Assembly: GCA_017306865.1 (NCBI GenBank)
Contig: JAFKHH010000015.1
Coordinates: 248,001 to 312,000, forward strand
Direction: 5' to 3'
Source of the DNA: Filimonas sp.
GTDB taxonomy: Bacteria > Bacteroidota > Bacteroidia > Chitinophagales > Chitinophagaceae
Length of the DNA: 64,000 bases
Shown piece by piece: positions 28,598 through 35,852 of the stretch; within the stretch, counting starts at the first letter, position 1, and every line of letters starts with the position of its first letter. The notes under the pieces were generated by a model, which had not been told where the DNA came from, searched no databases, and saw only the letters and a list, made by a program, of their open reading frames with translations. A program made the position numbers and the translations under genes.

Positions 28598-28745
28598 TTT
28601 GAAAATTTGAAGATGAGACGATTTGAAAATTGTTATATGGCTTCATTGTTTTATTGTTGAAATAACAATTTAACCATGTAACAATGCAACAGCTTTCTCA
28701 TTTACTTTCAAATTTTCAAATTCATCAATTTTCAAATTATATTAC
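28596..28745. repeat. Long imperfect inverted repeat bridging the GMC and subunit genes
   Basis: From the GMC stop codon the order is AATTTGAAAATTTGAAGATG, then TTGTTATATGGCTTCATTG, then inverted ACCATGTAACAATGCAAC, then inverted CAAATTTTCAAATTC. The spacer can fold back on itself almost entirely. Such a structure could tune expression of the second gene relative to the first. Confidence 0.7.
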
Positions 28746-29411
28746 ATGGACCGTAGAAAATCATTAAAAGCATTATTAGTAGGCGGTGTGTCTGCCGGCG
28801 CTTTTTTGGAAGCATGTAAGAATAGTGATAAAAAAGGGGCGGAGGCCAAAGCGGCTGCTGACCTGGAAGCGGGCAACAAAGACCGCATGAAGGAAGAGAT
28901 AGACCGGAATGATAAACTGATGAAAGATACTTTCTTCACCAAAGAAGAAATGGCTACAATCGGCATATTGGCAGACATCATTATCCCACGTGATGAAGTA
29001 AGTGGCAGTGCAACAGATGCAGGTGTGCCAGCGTTTATAGAGTTTATTGTAAAAGAAAAACCAGAGCATCAAACGCCAATGCGTGGTGGCCTGCGGTGGA
29101 TAGACCTGCAATCGCTGAACCGTTTTGGAAAAGCATTTAAAGATGCAAGTGCCCAGCAACAGCTTGAGATCGTAGATGACATTGCGTACCCGGCCAAAGC
29201 AAAACCGGAAATGAAACAAGGTGTTGCATTTTTTAATCTCATGCGTAACCTCACTGCATCAGGTTTTTATACATCAGAGATTGGTGTAAAAGATATGGGC
29301 TACATGGGCAACAAACCGAATCAATGGGATGGTGTACCGGATGATGTATTGAAACAGTATAACATGGCTTATACAGAAAAAGAGCTGAAAGAGTGTGTGA
29401 AGTTTGATTAA
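28746..29411 (+). CDS. Gluconate 2-dehydrogenase subunit 3 family protein
   Basis: A 221-residue protein beginning MDRRKSLKALLVGGVSAG, a twin-arginine-type signal, with a lipobox-like LEAC at about residue 24. Later blocks FFTKEEMATIGILADIIIPRD and AGVPAFIEFIV are typical of gluconate 2-dehydrogenase subunit 3. In this family the small subunit is exported with the FAD-containing large subunit by the Tat route. Its position after the GMC gene supports that pairing. Confidence 0.88.
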   Translation: MDRRKSLKALLVGGVSAGAFLEACKNSDKKGAEAKAAADLEAGNKDRMKEEIDRNDKLMKDTFFTKEEMATIGILADIIIPRDEVSGSATDAGVPAFIEFIVKEKPEHQTPMRGGLRWIDLQSLNRFGKAFKDASAQQQLEIVDDIAYPAKAKPEMKQGVAFFNLMRNLTASGFYTSEIGVKDMGYMGNKPNQWDGVPDDVLKQYNMAYTEKELKECVKFD

Positions 29412-29418
29412 GCTGCAG

Positions 29419-29515
29419 ATTTGAAATTTGAGATTTAATATTTGAGATGTTTAAAGTAGCACAGAGCAAAAAACTATGTATTTTAATTTCAAATATTAAA
29501 TCTCAAATTTCAAAT
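29419..29515. repeat. Perfect 27-bp inverted repeat spanning a convergent junction
   Basis: Arms 29419-29445 and 29489-29515 are exact reverse complements (core TTTGAGATTTAATATTTGA) with a 43-base loop. The left arm starts 8 bases after one stop codon, and the right arm ends on the first base of the ogt stop triplet. Confidence 0.85.
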
Positions 29516-30012
29516 TAAAAAAGCGTCTGCACGCCGTGCGCTATTTTAAATTCATGGTCTAGTAACCATTTCTTCCTCCACAGTCCGCCTGCATAGCCCA
29601 CCAGTGATTGATTGCTACCTATCACGCGATGGCAGGGCACTACAATGGCAATATTGTTTTTACCATTTGTAGCTGCCGCGGCACGTATTACTTTAGGATC
29701 ACCAAGCCGTTTGGCAAGATCAAGGTAACTGATCGTTTTACCGAACGAGATATTCAATAACTCGCCCCATACTTTTAGCTGGAATTCTGTGCCTGCCTGG
29801 TGTACAGGAATATCAAACGAACGCCGTGCGCCGTGAAAAAATTCGATCAGCTCTTCCGTGCATTGATGTATCACATCAGAAATACCCGGTTCACCATACG
29901 TAACCTGGTCTTTATTATCTACAAAAGTGATCTCACTGATGTAGGTATCTGTACCGCCGATCTTAAGCAGCCCGACAGGGCTTTGGTAATATGTGTAATA
30001 AATGGGTTCCAT
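29515..30012 (-). CDS. ogt: Methylated-DNA--[protein]-cysteine S-methyltransferase
   Basis: A 165-residue single-turnover DNA repair protein. The acceptor Cys is in VVPCHRVIG (Cys about 127), preceded by ATNGKNNIA and followed by GYAGGLWRKKWLLDHE, all family signatures. The recognition helix region (AKRLGDPKVIRAAAA) carries the Arg finger position. It transfers the alkyl group from O6-alkylguanine or O4-alkylthymine to itself. The last codon-stop junction overlaps an intergenic repeat. Confidence 0.95.
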   Translation of the reverse strand: MEPIYYTYYQSPVGLLKIGGTDTYISEITFVDNKDQVTYGEPGISDVIHQCTEELIEFFHGARRSFDIPVHQAGTEFQLKVWGELLNISFGKTISYLDLAKRLGDPKVIRAAAATNGKNNIAIVVPCHRVIGSNQSLVGYAGGLWRKKWLLDHEFKIAHGVQTLF

Positions 30013-30037
30013 TCGCCCAATTTTTTCACTGGATCTA

Positions 30038-30080
30038 ATCCGCCATTTTTAAGTAAGTCAAAGATGGCGGATCATTTTTT
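30038..30080 (+). other. Hairpin followed by T-run, role unclear
   Basis: ATCCGCCAT (30038-30046) pairs with ATGGCGGAT (30064-30072), followed by a run of T. It has terminator form on the plus strand, but no plus-strand gene is seen upstream. It lies between two minus-strand genes. Confidence 0.4.
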
Positions 30081-30185
30081 CATAAAAACATAACATGTAA
30101 TGCCACTATGAAAAATGTAACTGCAGGCCAGCGTTTGCAGCGCTATGTTAACCCTGTTACTCATCCGCAGTTGCTAAAACCGGGC

Positions 30186-30524
30186 TTAGCCTATCTGCTG
30201 TCCATTGGCTACTGCACGTTCTGGTTGTACTAAAATTACCTGATTATTTTCATCATACACGCCCAAAACGAGACATTCACTAAAAAAAGTGGCAATCTGC
30301 TTCCGTGGAAAATTCACTACGGCAATGATTTGTTGTCCTACCAATGCCTCTTTTGTATAATGTGCAGTTATTTGCGCAGAAGACTGCTTGATACCCAACG
30401 GGCCAAAATCAATTTTTAATTGATAGGCAGGTTTTCTTGCTTGCGGAAAATCATTAACTTCAACAATAGTTCCGGTACGAATTTCGATCTTCTCGAAGTC
30501 ATTCCATTCAATAGTCGTATTCAT
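30186..30524 (-). CDS. csaA: CsaA-type tRNA-binding-domain chaperone
   Basis: A 112-residue protein made of one EMAP/tRNA-binding OB-fold: WNDFEKIEIRTGTIVEVNDF, then ARKPAYQLKIDFGPLGIKQSS, QQIIAVVNFPRKQIA and SECLVLGVYDE. Length and motif order match CsaA of Bacillus, which binds tRNA and has been linked to protein secretion as a chaperone. It is divergent from the OsmC-like gene with only 34 bases between starts, so their promoters overlap. Confidence 0.9.
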   Translation of the reverse strand: MNTTIEWNDFEKIEIRTGTIVEVNDFPQARKPAYQLKIDFGPLGIKQSSAQITAHYTKEALVGQQIIAVVNFPRKQIATFFSECLVLGVYDENNQVILVQPERAVANGQQIG

Positions 30525-30558
30525 TCAATTCATCTTTAAATCTAAAGTTAACTAAAAT

Positions 30559-30969
30559 ATGAAAAGACAAGCAACCGCCGTATGGAACGGCACCATCAAA
30601 GAAGGTAGCGGCAACCTATCCACGCAAAGCACTACGCTGAACAAAACACAGTATTCTTTCAAATCCCGTTTTGAAGAAGGAGTGGGCACTAACCCGGAAG
30701 AATTGCTGGCTGCAGCGCATGCAGGCTGTTTTACGATGAAGCTGAGCGCTGTGCTGACAGAAGCAGGCTTTAACCCAACATCGCTGGAAACGACTGCGAC
30801 CGTAGAATTATTAAATGGCGCTATTACCAGCTCTCACCTGGTTGTAACAGGTAAAATAGACGGTATCTCTAAAGAAAAATTTGAAGAAAGCGTAAAAGAG
30901 GCAGAAGCAAATTGCCCGATCAGTAAAGCCATTAATGCTACAATTACGTCGGAAGCAACGCTGTTATAA
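30559..30969 (+). CDS. OsmC-family peroxiredoxin-like protein
   Basis: A 136-residue protein with the two redox cysteines of the family: Cys57 in AAAHAGCFTMKLS and Cys119 in EAEANCPISKAI. It begins MKRQATAVWNGTIKEGSG, typical of the OsmC subgroup. It should reduce organic hydroperoxides with a thiol cofactor. Upstream is the divergent csaA gene. Five bases after the stop, an ACGATGTTAG repeat word begins, then a strong terminator. Confidence 0.9.
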   Translation: MKRQATAVWNGTIKEGSGNLSTQSTTLNKTQYSFKSRFEEGVGTNPEELLAAAHAGCFTMKLSAVLTEAGFNPTSLETTATVELLNGAITSSHLVVTGKIDGISKEKFEESVKEAEANCPISKAINATITSEATLL

Positions 30970-30973
30970 GAAT

Positions 30974-30998
30974 GTACGATGTTAGATGTACGATGTAA
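30974..30998 (+). repeat. ACGATGTTAG word after the OsmC stop codon
   Basis: Contains ACGATGTTAGATGTACGATG at 30976-30995, directly 3' of a stop codon. The identical 20-mer occurs at 56078-56097 and, inverted, inside 42830-42854. Confidence 0.8.
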
Positions 30999-31054
30999 AC
31001 AGGAAGGTGTTAAAAAGAAACTCAAAAACGTTTACAGCATTTAATTATTACAAT

Positions 31055-31087
31055 AAAAAGCTCCTGTTAATAAAACAGGAGCTTTTT
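31055..31087. terminator. Bidirectional intrinsic terminator
   Basis: AAAAAGCTCCTGTT (31055-31068) pairs with AACAGGAGCTTTTT (31074-31087) around a 5-base loop. A/T runs on both sides serve the OsmC gene on the plus strand and the lipoprotein gene ending at 31091 on the minus strand. Confidence 0.85.
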
Positions 31088-31090
31088 GCT

Positions 31091-31534
31091 TTACATTTTC
31101 GAAGGGAATCCGTTAGTTTCTCTCGATAAGTAATATGTTGTTTTTGCTTCGTTTGTCAATTCCATTGATTGAGGGATAGCGTACTCTTGTTTTATGAAGT
31201 AGATAGCATATTTACCTTTGGTAAATGGTGAATATTCATAAGAAGGGGAAATATAAAGAACATGATTTTGTAGCGACCAGGTAAAAGCAGCCTGTTTATT
31301 AGGTGGTGCAAAACCTTGACCATTTGTAGAAAAAGTAACAGAGGGACACACATTAAAAGTAAGCATTGTTCCATCGCCATAGGATATTGAGCATAATTTC
31401 CAATCTCCAATTATACTTGCGTCTTCTGTTAGTATAAAAGGCTTGATAGTTATAGTATCTGGTTCAACTTGATGATTCTTGCAGCCTGGTAAAAAAAGAG
31501 TAATGCAGAGTATTAGTAATAGGGTTGATTTCAT
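31091..31534 (-). CDS. Small lipoprotein, lipocalin-like
   Basis: A 147-residue protein: MKSTLLLILCITLFLPGCKNH has a lipobox with Cys at about residue 18. The mature part begins SIIGDWKLCSISYGDG, a pattern like the first strand of bacterial lipocalin-like domains, and is beta-rich throughout. Function unknown. The gene shows no obvious operon partner, since the upstream dps gene ends with its own terminator. Confidence 0.6.
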   Translation of the reverse strand: MKSTLLLILCITLFLPGCKNHQVEPDTITIKPFILTEDASIIGDWKLCSISYGDGTMLTFNVCPSVTFSTNGQGFAPPNKQAAFTWSLQNHVLYISPSYEYSPFTKGKYAIYFIKQEYAIPQSMELTNEAKTTYYLSRETNGFPSKM

Positions 31535-31580
31535 AAGCTAAAAATAATCTATACATGTATCCTGTGGACAAAAAATAAAA

Positions 31581-31611
31581 AAAGTTCAACTGTATTTAAC
31601 AATTGAACTTT
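31581..31611 (-). terminator. Intrinsic terminator of the Dps gene
   Basis: On the minus strand AAAGTTCAA pairs with TTGAACTTT, followed by a T-rich tail (complement of the A-run 31570-31583). It lies 47 bases past the dps stop. Confidence 0.75.
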
Positions 31612-31657
31612 CTATTTCCAGTGATTTATATAGCTTTCACTATTTACCGCTCACCAC

Positions 31658-32131
31658 TCACTTCTTAATATAGCTTCTGATAAACCAAGCCCATTGTTCA
31701 TGCTTTTGTAACAGGCCGGTAACGAAGTCAGAAGAGCCGAGGTCTTTGTATTGCTCTGCGAAAGTTGTAATGTCTGTGCGCAAGTACCTTGCGATTGTTT
31801 CATGATCATCCAGCAGGTTTTTCAATTGCGTGTTCTGATCATTCGTGTATTCACCTTCTTCAAGATTTGTCAGCTTGATAAAGTCTTTCAGCCTGCCTTC
31901 AGAATAATGCCCGATCTTACGGATCCTTTCTGCCACAGAGTCGATCACTTCGTCTAACTCTTCGTACATGCCTTCGTAAAATTTGTGCATTTCCATGAAA
32001 TTCGGCCCTTCTACGTTCCAATGGTAATTTCTTGTCTTTGCGTACAACACAAATTCATCTGCTAATAACTTGTTCAGTTTTTCTGCGACAGCCTGTGCAT
32101 GATTGTCTGCAATACCGATGTTTGCTTTCAT
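31658..32131 (-). CDS. dps: Dps-family DNA-protection ferritin
   Basis: A 157-residue four-helix ferritin-like protein. The segment YHWNVEGPNFMEMHKFYEGMYEELDEVIDSVAERIR holds the inter-subunit ferroxidase ligands (His, His, Asp, Glu spacing). It forms a dodecamer that oxidises Fe(II) with peroxide and shields DNA. The N-terminus is short, with no long Lys-rich DNA-binding tail, so DNA binding may be weak. It is transcribed alone. Confidence 0.92.
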   Translation of the reverse strand: MKANIGIADNHAQAVAEKLNKLLADEFVLYAKTRNYHWNVEGPNFMEMHKFYEGMYEELDEVIDSVAERIRKIGHYSEGRLKDFIKLTNLEEGEYTNDQNTQLKNLLDDHETIARYLRTDITTFAEQYKDLGSSDFVTGLLQKHEQWAWFIRSYIKK

Positions 32132-32227
32132 AAGAAAATATTTAAAATAATAGTAGGTATAAAACTACGTGTAAAGCAAACAAATAAAAAGCTAAATGGT
32201 TTAGAAGGAGGTGGGAAACTATTGTTA

Positions 32228-33097
32228 CTAATCCAAAATGGATGCCAGTTGCATTAGTTCCTTGTATTTGTACATGTCTGCCGGCGTTTCAAAACACTTT
32301 GCCAGTTCCTCAATCAATAGTTGAATGATACGGGCATGGTTTAGCGGCTTAAAGAATTTTTCTTCCGGGTAAATAGACAGACGCTTAAAGTAGCTCTCAA
32401 TGTCCTGGTGACTAAATGGCTGACCGGAAGTTGCGTCCACATAAAAATGGATCTTATCCTGTGGATGAGTAAAATTGCATTTTTCCTCGTAGTCATCATG
32501 GAAAAAGGCCAGTACAAACTGGCGCGGAACATCTATAACCCGCACAGGTATATCCAGCAGGTCGCCGAGTATCAGGTAAAGGATACCGTTTGACAGGGTA
32601 TTACCTTTTTTACTTTGTAAAACTTTGTGGAGGAAAAAATCGTCAGGGTTTTTATAACCGATCTCGCATCCCTTCAGGTTGTAGTAATTATATACAATGC
32701 TGGATATAACATTGGCCTGTTCAAGAGGAGTGAGGTAGCTGTTCAGCTCCAGCCATACATTACGCCTGATCTTTTCTATTTCCTGTATAACCGGCGTAGT
32801 CTGCAGTTCAGGATATTGAAATTTGCAAACCAGCAAAGCGCCAAACAAAAGATCATGGTAGGCGCTATTCTTCCATTCAGTAAGATCATTCGCCAGGTCG
32901 CTGAAGTGTAGCTTGTGGATGATCATTTCTATGCGCTCCTGTATGTCTTCTGCCGGAGAGTTTTCCCACAAATGCTCCAGGTTAGGTATAATACCCTTGC
33001 CATAATCAATAATGCGGTTAGAGATAGTTGAAAAAACTTCCTCATCCGGATCATCAATCAAGTTGAATAATGCTGATATTTCCCTGGTCTCCTGCAT
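32228..33097 (-). CDS. SirB1/transglutaminase-like family protein
   Basis: A 289-residue protein with an N-terminal helical region (SALFNLIDDPDEEVFSTISNR) like HEAT-type repeats. It is followed by the SirB1-type core: LTPLEQANVISSIVYNYYNL, SKKGNTLSNGILYLILGDLL, IPVRVIDVPRQFVLAFFHD. A catalytic Cys typical of true transglutaminases is not evident at the expected point (NTLSNGIL), as in the SirB1 branch. Function is unknown; it is cytoplasmic and transcribed alone. Confidence 0.7.
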   Translation of the reverse strand: MQETREISALFNLIDDPDEEVFSTISNRIIDYGKGIIPNLEHLWENSPAEDIQERIEMIIHKLHFSDLANDLTEWKNSAYHDLLFGALLVCKFQYPELQTTPVIQEIEKIRRNVWLELNSYLTPLEQANVISSIVYNYYNLKGCEIGYKNPDDFFLHKVLQSKKGNTLSNGILYLILGDLLDIPVRVIDVPRQFVLAFFHDDYEEKCNFTHPQDKIHFYVDATSGQPFSHQDIESYFKRLSIYPEEKFFKPLNHARIIQLLIEELAKCFETPADMYKYKELMQLASILD

Positions 33098-33272
33098 CTA
33101 TCACATGGGGTTTAAATGGCTGATACAAACTAAAATATTTTTTCGTTAACATGCTAATACAATTTATTCAGTAGTGTGAATTACTTGCAAAATTTTTCCC
33201 TCTATAATCCCTATGTAATACAGAATTTTATCACTATATTAATGTTCTATTTACACAAAAAATGAAAAACGT

Positions 33273-33680
33273 ATGAAAAAGACAATTGCCTGCCTTGCAT
33301 TTTGCCTGGTTGTTGGCATTGCAAGCCATGCACAGGGCGGCCTGCTCAATACCGCTACCAAGGCAGCATCCGCAGCGGGTTTTGATGTGAGCAAGCTCAC
33401 CAGCGGCATTATGGGGAAACTTGTTCCTTCTCTATCCCTCACAAACGATCAAAAACCAAAAGTAACAGATGCCATTAGCAGCTTCCTGGGAGCAAAATCA
33501 AAGATTCTGCCATTGCAGCAATCAGATCCTGCTTCTTACGCTACCAAGCAGTCTGGCTTATTCAGCTCTTTAAAATCAAAGCTTGCAGGTATGTTGTTGC
33601 AAAATCAAATGAACAAATTCCTGGGATTGAAGCCTAAAACAAACGATCCGACTAACGTTTTGTCCAATCTTTTTTATTAG
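33273..33680 (+). CDS. Small exported hypothetical protein
   Basis: A 135-residue protein with signal peptide MKKTIACLAFCLVVGIASHAQ. The mature part is helical and rich in Ser, Lys and Leu (LTSGIMGKLVPSLSLTNDQ, SSLKSKLAGMLLQNQMNKFL), possibly an amphipathic helical bundle. It is faintly like short DUF2780-type proteins, but I cannot confirm that. A GC-rich terminator hairpin follows. Confidence 0.6.
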   Translation: MKKTIACLAFCLVVGIASHAQGGLLNTATKAASAAGFDVSKLTSGIMGKLVPSLSLTNDQKPKVTDAISSFLGAKSKILPLQQSDPASYATKQSGLFSSLKSKLAGMLLQNQMNKFLGLKPKTNDPTNVLSNLFY

Positions 33681-33701
33681 CATAGGTTATAATTTGAAAG
33701 T

Positions 33702-33724
33702 CCGGGCTTGTCCCGGCTTTTTTA
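33702..33724 (+). terminator. Intrinsic terminator
   Basis: CCGGG and CCCGG form a stem around CTTGT, followed by CTTTTTT, 20-40 bases after the preceding stop. Confidence 0.75.
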
Positions 33725-33725
33725 T

Positions 33726-33815
33726 TATTGGGAATCGTGAGACGGAAATTGTGAATGAGCTTACTCTCCACTCGCACGGTTCCATTCCCGATTCCCGATT
33801 GACGATTCATAGATT
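33726..33815. repeat. CACGATT-family words
   Basis: GGAATCGTGAGACGGAAATTG, then GTGAATGAGCTTACTC, then CCCGATTGACGATTC. Diverged members of the same word family as at 3606, 17074, 23052 and 23720, in inverted pairs. Confidence 0.55.
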
Positions 33816-33905
33816 TTGTGGATTACTTTTTTGATTGACGGATAATATACAGGTTGCTTTATGCGTAATGGTATATGAGGTAATATTGTACAAATCCCCT
33901 TTCCC

Positions 33906-34478
33906 ATGCGAAAAATCCTTATAGCAACAGCATTGTTGTTGTTTGTTTCAGCCCAATCAGATGCACAGTTTTACAAATCTTTTTTGCCATCTCCGGGTTT
34001 TACATCTGCATTACAAAAGATCGTACTTGATTTCCGGTTAGATTACAAAACCATACAAGGTGACGCCAGGTTAAGCCAGGGCGAAGTAGAGACCTATGAG
34101 TCTTCCGTTGTCCTGCCAGGCGCCTTATCCTGTACTATTTACCGGTTCCATTCCAAACGGGACACTACAGCCAGTTGGCAGGGCGTAATGTACCAGGGAG
34201 ACAATTATGAAGATGCGGTGAAAGCCTATAAAAATCTCTACCGGATGGTACACAAGAGCCAGTTGCGTTGGATAGACCGGAGTGCGGTTGGTTTTAAAGG
34301 TGAGCTGCGAGATCCAAAACAAGGCCTGTCATTTGCACAAACTACCTTAACGCTTGATGTTACAGACCGCAGGTATGCAAGTTTTGTGGCAGATATAGAA
34401 TTGTCTGGCGGTATAGCCGAGTGGACTGTTTCTCTTTATCTGCACAGCAGGCAAGACGACCGGGCACCGTTGAATTAA
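33906..34478 (+). CDS. Exported hypothetical protein
   Basis: A 190-residue protein with signal peptide MRKILIATALLLFVSAQSDAQ. The mature part has alternating beta and helical stretches (SVVLPGALSCTIYRFHSK, QTTLTLDVTDRRYASFVADIE). No family recognised. It would reside in the periplasm or outer membrane. The gap to the next (minus-strand) gene is only 82 bases and contains GTTTCAGTGTTT-type words. Confidence 0.55.
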   Translation: MRKILIATALLLFVSAQSDAQFYKSFLPSPGFTSALQKIVLDFRLDYKTIQGDARLSQGEVETYESSVVLPGALSCTIYRFHSKRDTTASWQGVMYQGDNYEDAVKAYKNLYRMVHKSQLRWIDRSAVGFKGELRDPKQGLSFAQTTLTLDVTDRRYASFVADIELSGGIAEWTVSLYLHSRQDDRAPLN

Positions 34479-34560
34479 AAGTGTTTCAGTGTTTACAGGT
34501 TTCAACGTTTCATTGCCCGATACTGATATATAGAGCTTGTGGATTAACGAAATCTACTAT

Positions 34561-35208
34561 CTATCTGCTTGAAAATATAATTACGAGGCATAATAAAATA
34601 CCAATTAATATAGCCAATGGCAGTTTGTATTTATCAAACAGCTCATTGGCTTTTTTATCTTTCAGTCTTTTGGCAATGATCTGACGACTTTCTTCCCCCG
34701 CTATCATTTGCATACGGCTTGCTATCCTTTCCGTATAAGCATAGCTGAGTGGTTCCGCTGCGTTTAGTGCAAGTTGTATTATGGCTTTATTCATATCCGC
34801 ATCTCCATTTTCAGTGAGGACGCCAATGTTATAATCATCCAGTAAATCATATAACTGTATATACAAGCCATCTTTATCCAGCCTGAATACATCCGATTCC
34901 TTTACTACGGCGTCCAGCCGGATCATCTCGTCTAATATCCATCTTGGGGTTATCGCAGCCTGCTTCTCATAATGTTTTAAGAGATGAAAGTGTTCATAAT
35001 TGTATGCCTGTCGTTTTGTATCATCAGCCAGTGTTTCGTAAGCTTCCTTTATTTCTTTAAAGTGGAGCGCAGCTATTTCGTTGCCGGCATTTTTATCGGG
35101 GTGGTACTGTTGGGCAAGTTTGCGATAGGCTTTTTTCACTTCTGCAGTAGTGGCAGCAGGAGTGATCCGTAATACCTGGTAATAATTCTTTTTTGAAACA
35201 GAAGGCAT
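34561..35208 (-). CDS. DnaJ-domain protein with C-terminal membrane anchor
   Basis: A 215-residue protein. The J domain occupies about residues 7-70, with the Hsp70-stimulating HPD at 36-38 ([10 protein letters not shown]). A helical middle region follows. Near the C-terminus [18 protein letters not shown] is a single hydrophobic helix, suggesting tail anchoring in the inner membrane. No zinc-finger or substrate-binding DnaJ domains are present, so it is a specialised J-protein that would recruit DnaK to the membrane. Confidence 0.85.
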   Translation of the reverse strand: MPSVSKKNYYQVLRITPAATTAEVKKAYRKLAQQYHPDKNAGNEIAALHFKEIKEAYETLADDTKRQAYNYEHFHLLKHYEKQAAITPRWILDEMIRLDAVVKESDVFRLDKDGLYIQLYDLLDDYNIGVLTENGDADMNKAIIQLALNAAEPLSYAYTERIASRMQMIAGEESRQIIAKRLKDKKANELFDKYKLPLAILIGILLCLVIIFSSR

Positions 35209-35219
35209 AAGTGTAATAG

Positions 35220-35235
35220 CAAATGTACAAAGCTA
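35220..35235 (-). promoter_or_regulatory. Two adjacent -7-like elements
   Basis: On the minus strand TAGCTTTG (35228-35235) is directly followed by TACATTTG (35220-35227), both matching TAnnTTTG, 11-19 bases before the DnaJ-like start. Confidence 0.45.
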
Positions 35236-35263
35236 AGATGGTTTGAAAAGTAGGAGGGGTGAA

Positions 35264-35307
35264 ATTGTTACATGGTTAAATTGTTCAGTAGCTAACCATG
35301 TAACAAT
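35264..35307. repeat. Perfect 15-bp inverted repeat of the CATGGTTA family
   Basis: ATTGTTACATGGTTA (35264-35278) and TAACCATGTAACAAT (35293-35307) are exact reverse complements with a 14-base loop. The same words occur near 17005, 28660 and 45700-45860. Confidence 0.75.
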
Positions 35308-35478
35308 AAAGCCATACGCTCATCTCAAATATCAAATTACAAGTACCATTAGCCATTTTGAGTAATGTATTCCACAGGAAACGCTCAATGCTTTGGTAAA
35401 TAGCTGTATAATGCTGGTGGCATGGTTTTTTAGACAGGTATAGCTGCATAACATTATTTAATTATAAAACATCAATCT

Positions 35479-35634
35479 ATGAGAAGCATATTATACCTGT
35501 TGGCAGTAATCCTGATAATTGGATGGTTATTAGGATTCTTCGTGTACAGTGCCAGTGGCCTGATACACATTTTACTTGTATTGGCAATCGTTTCATTATT
35601 GCTGGGCCTGATCAGAAGAGGCGCAGACGTTTAG
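35479..35634 (+). CDS. lmo0937-like 51-residue membrane protein
   Basis: A very short frame coding MRSILYLLAVILIIGWLLGF, then VYSASGLIHILLVLAIVS, then LLLGLIRRGADV and a stop. Two membrane helices joined by a short loop with a basic C-terminus match the small lmo0937-family proteins widespread in Bacteroidota. Function unknown. It is followed by a wobble-paired terminator hairpin. Confidence 0.8.
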   Translation: MRSILYLLAVILIIGWLLGFFVYSASGLIHILLVLAIVSLLLGLIRRGADV

Positions 35635-35653
35635 CCAGTTTCAGCGATGTGTC

Positions 35654-35840
35654 TGAAACTTTGAAGCTATACAACTTCTGAAACGATCCATACTATTGGC
35701 AAAATGGAAGCATAAACAAAGGTGTATGAAGCAAGATAGATTGCTTTGTATGCCTTTTTTGTTTAAGGTTTCCCTGTTTCAGCGTTTCATCAATTGGGCA
35801 TACGTACCTGAAACTTTGAAACTATACAACTTCTGAAACC
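35654..35840 (+). repeat. Duplicated 32-nt word (TGAAACTTTGAA family)
   Basis: 35654-35685 and 35809-35840 are identical at about 30 of 32 positions (TGAAACTTTGAAGCTATAC versus TGAAACTTTGAAACTATAC and onward to CTTCTGAAAC). The second copy ends directly at the -7 element of the ABC-F gene. Each copy is preceded by a GTTTCAGCG word. Confidence 0.75.
35718..35760 (+). terminator. Terminator after the lmo0937-like gene
   Basis: AAAGGTGTATGAAGCAA (35718-35734) pairs, with G-T wobbles, to TTGCTTTGTATGCCTTT (35741-35757), followed by T residues. Confidence 0.65.
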
Positions 35841-35848
35841 TATCTTTG
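35841..35848 (+). promoter_or_regulatory. Candidate promoter of the ABC-F gene, leaderless arrangement
   Basis: TATCTTTG matches TAnnTTTG, with TTTG at 35815-35818 as a possible -33 element (22-base gap). Only 4 bases separate the -7 element from the ATG, so transcription would start at or near the start codon. Confidence 0.4.
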
Positions 35849-35852
35849 CGCC

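Noticed and set aside
30108-30233. Possible 41-residue protein on the plus strand between ogt and csaA
   Set aside because: It overlaps the 3' end of csaA, lacks a signal or known motif and has no supporting promoter.
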